From Helianthus annuus (Eukaryota; Streptophyta; Magnoliopsida; Asterales; Asteraceae), in assembly GCF_002127325.2 (NCBI RefSeq), contig NC_035435.2, positions 15,602,002 to 15,666,001 of the forward strand: a stretch of 64,000 bases of DNA. Direction: 5' to 3'. The notes under the pieces were generated by a model that worked only from the letters and a program-made list of their open reading frames with translations, made no database searches and was not told where the DNA came from. Within the stretch, counting starts at the first letter, position 1; the number at the start of each line of letters is the position of its first letter. Of this stretch, positions 60,444 to 64,000 are shown in pieces. The translations under genes were made by a program, and so were the position numbers.

Positions 60444-60693
60444 TTCAGTCTTCTGCCTTCTCTGTTTTGCTTGGGAAGATGCTGTCGAGGGGTCGGGCAA
60501 TCCACTTATGTTCCTTTTCTTGTATTTATGTTAGATTTAGCTGCCTTTTTGCTTCTTTTGTTAATTTGAGCTCATTTAATCCTGAAAATACAAAAGGAAG
60601 ACAAAAACACTCTTTTTCCAACATTAGTACTTAAAAAGGGTTAGTTTTATGCCTTATTTGATGTAATTTATATGTTGCATTTTACACACATCA

Positions 60694-63360
60694 GTTTTCC
60701 ATTTTCATCTTTGGTTAGTTTTAACTTTGGATCCATTGGCCACTGTGATGGGTTGCAATCCAGTAATCCAGCTGATTGCAAAATCTTTTTAGCATACCCA
60801 CCTTGACAAATAGTTATTTCCCCTTCCTTTTGTTCAACTTTTATACCCAAAAATATGACAATTTACCAAGGTCAACCATATCAAACATTTTGTTCAGCTT
60901 TTGTTTGAAGTCACATACCTGTTTATCATCAGACCCAGTCACGATCAGGTCGTCGACATACACACCTACTATCAAACTTGTCTTCGACGCTTGAAGTTTG
61001 TAAATGGCTTGTTCCTGTGGACACTTCAGAAAACCAACTCGTTTTAAAGCTTTGTCGAGTCGCTGGTTCCAAGCTCTTGGAGCCTGCCTTAGTCCATATA
61101 AGGCTTTGTGCAATTTGTACACCATTCTTTCTTTTCCAGCAATAACAAAACCATCCGGTTGAGAAACGTATACCTCTTCCTGTAGTTCCCCGTTCAAAAA
61201 TGCTGATTTTACGTCTAGTTGATAAACCGGCCATCCTTCTTTTGCAGCTATGGCCAAGATTAATCGAATCGTTTCTAAACGCACTACCAGTGCAAACACC
61301 TCCTCAAAATCGACACCTTTTCGCTGCACATAACCTTTTGCAACGATTCTCGCTTTGTGTTTAGTAATCTTACCATCAGCATCCTTCTTCAATTTGAAGA
61401 CCCACTTGGACCAATCGCTTTGTGACCTGCTGGAAGGTCAGATAACTCCCATGTTTTGTTCATCTTACTTGATTCAATCTCCTCTTTCATTGCTTCTTGC
61501 CATTCTTTATCAACAATTGCTTCTTTGTAAGATGATGGTTCGTCTCCAATTAGTAACTACTCATCAGGTTCCAATTCAATCGGAACCGTTTCATCATAAA
61601 TTTCATTAATGGAACGATAACCTTGAAAAGGAACATTATCAATATCTGACCCGTTTGGCGAATCACTACTCCCTTGACTTCCAATTGACCCACTTGAAAA
61701 TGACTGCAATCTTGAAGACTCATGTGATGTTCCTTGTTCGCCATGAACTGTTGTGGGTGTGTGAATTGGTGATGTCGCTGATTCTCCAGGAGGTGAATTA
61801 GGGCTTGTTTCAATATTAGGCATGCTATTAACTGAACTGGGCCCTGGTTGAATAATAACTTTTGCATTACCCCATGTTTCACGTGACTTGGGCTGACTTT
61901 CTTGGGCTTCATTCCAGGCCCAAGTCCTTGTTTCATCAAAATCACGACCTTTCACTCGTGCGACACAAATTCGGTTCTGACTAGGGCAAAACAAGCGACA
62001 GCCTTTACTTTCTGGTTCAACCCCAAGATATACCATCTTTAAGCTTCGATCACTAAGCTTTCCAAGATGAGTTTTAGTCTTTCTCACATGAGTGATACAA
62101 CCGAAAATTTTTAAATGCCCCAATTTTGGTTTCCTCCCCTTCAATCCTTCGTAGGGTGTCTTATTTTTGAAACCTTTTGTTGATACTCGGTTCAGTAAAT
62201 AAACTGAGTGTCTTACAGCCTCCCCCCAAAAAGGTTCAGGTACCGACATCGTTTTTAGAAGTGACCGAGTTACCTCCAGAATGGTTCTATTGCGACGTTC
62301 TACGACACCATTCTGCTGTGGAGAGTAAGGGACCGTTAGTTGACGTTTAATCCCTTGCTCTTCACAAAATTGGTTAAAAATTTTGAGGTAAACTCACCAC
62401 CTCGGTCCGTTCGTAACATACAGACCTTTTGAGTTGTTTGTTTTTCAGCTTCTGCTTTGAAAATTTTGAATTTTGACAATGCTTCATCTTTACTTTTTAG
62501 CAAGTAAACCCACATAAATCTACAATAGCCGTCAACAAGCAGTAAGAAATACTTGTTACCTCCAATGGTTTGTGGCGTTATTGGCCCGCACAAGTCGGCG
62601 TGAACCAATTCAAGTGGTTTGCTTGCTCGCCATTGTGCTTCGAGAGGGAACGATTGTCGGGTTTGTTTGGCGACTAAACAACCTTCGCACACCTGCCTTG
62701 GATGTTTAATGCGCGGTACACCTTCCACTAGCTCATCTTGAACCAAACTTCCCAATGTTGTGAAGTTCACATGTCCGAGACGTGCGTGCCAAACCCATTC
62801 TTCATCATCTAAATTGGTCAAAAGACAAACAGGCTTGGAAGTGTGCAGTACTATTTTGTACAACCTATTGGTTGAACCTTGTACCTTCATGATCAACTTA
62901 CCCTCTTCATCCGACATCTTAAGATAATCGCCTCGCATCACAATTTCGTAACCTTCTTTAGTCATTTGACCCAAACTTATGATGTTACTATTGAGGCTGG
63001 GAACACCTTGTCTTCATTTAGTAGCACCATGTTTTGAACTTTTTCTCTGTAAACAGTCAACAAAAGTGTATGCTCCTCTTCTTGTGTCAGGTTCACCTCT
63101 TCATGTGGTTTCTTCCCTGCTTCACACTCTGAAGCATAATGCCCCAATTGATCACATTTAAAGCACTTAACATGCTTCTTATCTCGCGGCTTTCGAGACC
63201 CGTTTTGCATTTCATGGTGTGACCCGGCATTCCATCGACCACCTCTTCCTCGGTGCGACTTCCTGCCCCATGTGTTGTGTCTCCCACCCCGTTTAACATT
63301 TGAACCACGTCCACTTCCACCAGACGAATACCCTTTGTGAAACGCCCAACTTTTACTCAT
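60694..63360 (-). pseudogene. Copia-C gag tail, integrase and RT (5' part)
   Basis: On the minus strand from right to left: an RG-rich stretch and zinc knuckle (CFKCDQLGHYASEC) near 63150; the pre-integrase (WHARLGHVNF, CEGCLVAKQ) and integrase core in 62974-62336; after a shift, the integrase C-terminal part and linker in 62249-61557; then RT in 61392-60841 ([20 protein letters not shown] intact) and its tail up to the Athila-A insertion at 60694. There are frameshifts near 62340 and 61410 and a stop near 61558. The capsid region is not recognisable upstream of 63360. Confidence 0.85.
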
Positions 63361-64000
63361 TCGTCTAACAACATAAAATTCTTGCGATTTTACGAAAATT
63401 TGACATGACCCGTTTGAACTTAGAACTTTTCCTCCTGTTTTTACAATATTCATTTAACCAAACCCTACGACACTTTTCAAATAACAAAGTGGTGGTCATA
63501 TAAGGTCCACCGATAACATTTTGTACAATCAAAACCAAAAGTTTAGGAACCAAATTTCATGCTAACAAACTAGACACTTACTAATTGACATTAACTACAC
63601 AAAATGTTAAATTGACCCATTCAAAATAAACAACTTGGACCGGAAGCGCATAAGGTCGGCATTGCGTGTGCGTGTGATCGGTCCGAGTGCGCCACATTTA
63701 AACTTGAGATTTACCTATCATTCATAACAACAAAACATTTATTAGTTGTAATACATAACAACTCAAATTCTTTAATTACCTTTCTCTATTCGACCCATTA
63801 ACATGACATATTTCCTTTCAACATGTTTACTTCCATTCGTAAACGTCCAACCTACTACTTTCCGACTCGTTAGTAATAAGTCACTACATACCATGCACTT
63901 CAACACACATACATCAATTAACCCATTATGAACAAGTCAATATATAAACATTTCAAGAACCATTTCACTTATCCTTTCAACCCATTTAGACGGGTCGTTT
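63361..64000. other. Unassigned AT-rich right end
   Basis: No coding or retroelement homology is visible. Gag capsid or the 5' LTR of Copia-C would be expected here, so another insertion or deletion may intervene. An imperfect inverted repeat (acttggaccg ... cggtccgagt) lies at about 63633-63695. Confidence 0.5.

Larger units (their letters stand above)
23380..60693 (-). mobile_element. Athila-A, Athila-type Ty3/gypsy element, minus strand
   Basis: The ends are TGATG...CATCA, flanked by the 5-bp duplication GTTTT (23375-23379 and 60694-60698). The 5' LTR is at 59000-60693, followed leftward by a tRNA-Asp primer site, a leader, a gag-less polyprotein, a downstream ORF, a long spacer and the 3' LTR. 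The 3' LTR is split into 23380-23785 and 49220-50508 by Tekay-B. With Tekay-B removed the two LTRs are 1695 and 1694 bp. Confidence 0.93.
59000..60693 (-). repeat. 5' LTR of Athila-A
   Basis: The intact LTR is 1694 bp, TGATGCGTG...ACACATCA on the plus strand. On the minus strand, U3 is about 490 bp and R/U5 about 1.17 kb, judged from the TATA box. The ORFs inside it are incidental. Confidence 0.93.
22142..63360 (-). mobile_element. Copia-C, minus-strand Ty1/copia split by Athila-A
   Basis: The 3' part (LTR and RNase H) is at 22142-23379 and the 5' part (RT, integrase, gag tail) at 60694-63360. The two halves meet at the GTTTT duplication flanking Athila-A, between the RT tail (KLKLTKDENGKL) and the next RNase H segment. 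The host copia is older and decayed. Its 5' LTR is not identifiable in the window. Confidence 0.85.

Overview
The window is plant nuclear DNA made almost entirely of LTR retrotransposons. I see no intact host gene, no rRNA or tRNA gene and no CRISPR array. The host is probably a large-genome eudicot, likely an Asteraceae. That is inferred from the style of the elements (Tekay chromoviruses with multi-kb LTRs starting TGTAACACC or TGTCACACC, and Athila-type elements with a tRNA-Asp primer site), not from a host marker gene. The names Tekay-A, Tekay-B, Athila-A, Athila-B and Copia-A, -B, -C below are local labels.

Left block (1-22141). Tekay-A (Ty3/gypsy chromovirus, + strand) occupies 1-14752: an RG/proline-rich ORF open at the left edge, a spacer with two tandem-repeat arrays, gag-pol, and a 3.39-kb 3' LTR. 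A near-identical direct duplication (842-5322 versus 5336-9815) meets at a 13-base run of Ns, so much of the apparent doubling may be an assembly artefact. The LTR abuts a Ty1/copia remnant (Copia-A, to 17005), then a short unrecognised exon-like fragment, a decayed gag-less copia (Copia-B, 17379-21292), and a spacer with a Helitron-like 3' terminus.

Right block (22142-63360). This is a four-level nest resolved by target-site duplications. Copia-C (minus strand) is split by Athila-A (23380-60693, minus, TSD GTTTT). One LTR of Athila-A is split by Tekay-B (23786-49214, minus, TSD GTAGG). One LTR of Tekay-B is split by a complete Athila-B (34896-48111, plus, TSD AACCG). The other Tekay-B LTR carries a deleted solo Athila-B LTR at exactly the same site with the same TSD.

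No element looks fully competent. Most reading-frame breaks are single-base changes in homopolymers, so some may be sequencing errors. Others are real domain losses: Tekay-B has lost most of gag and has an altered RT active site, Athila-B has a deletion inside integrase, and Athila-A has no capsid domain and no recognisable protease active site. Both Athila-type elements keep an extra ORF downstream of pol.

The most unusual signal is a set of GC-rich half-palindromes in the untranslated parts of Athila-A. They occur in pairs, and in all fourteen pairs the second copy starts exactly 21 nt after the first. They sit just upstream of the LTR TATA box and flank each ORF. Athila-B and Tekay-A carry analogous GC palindromes of different sequence in comparable places.
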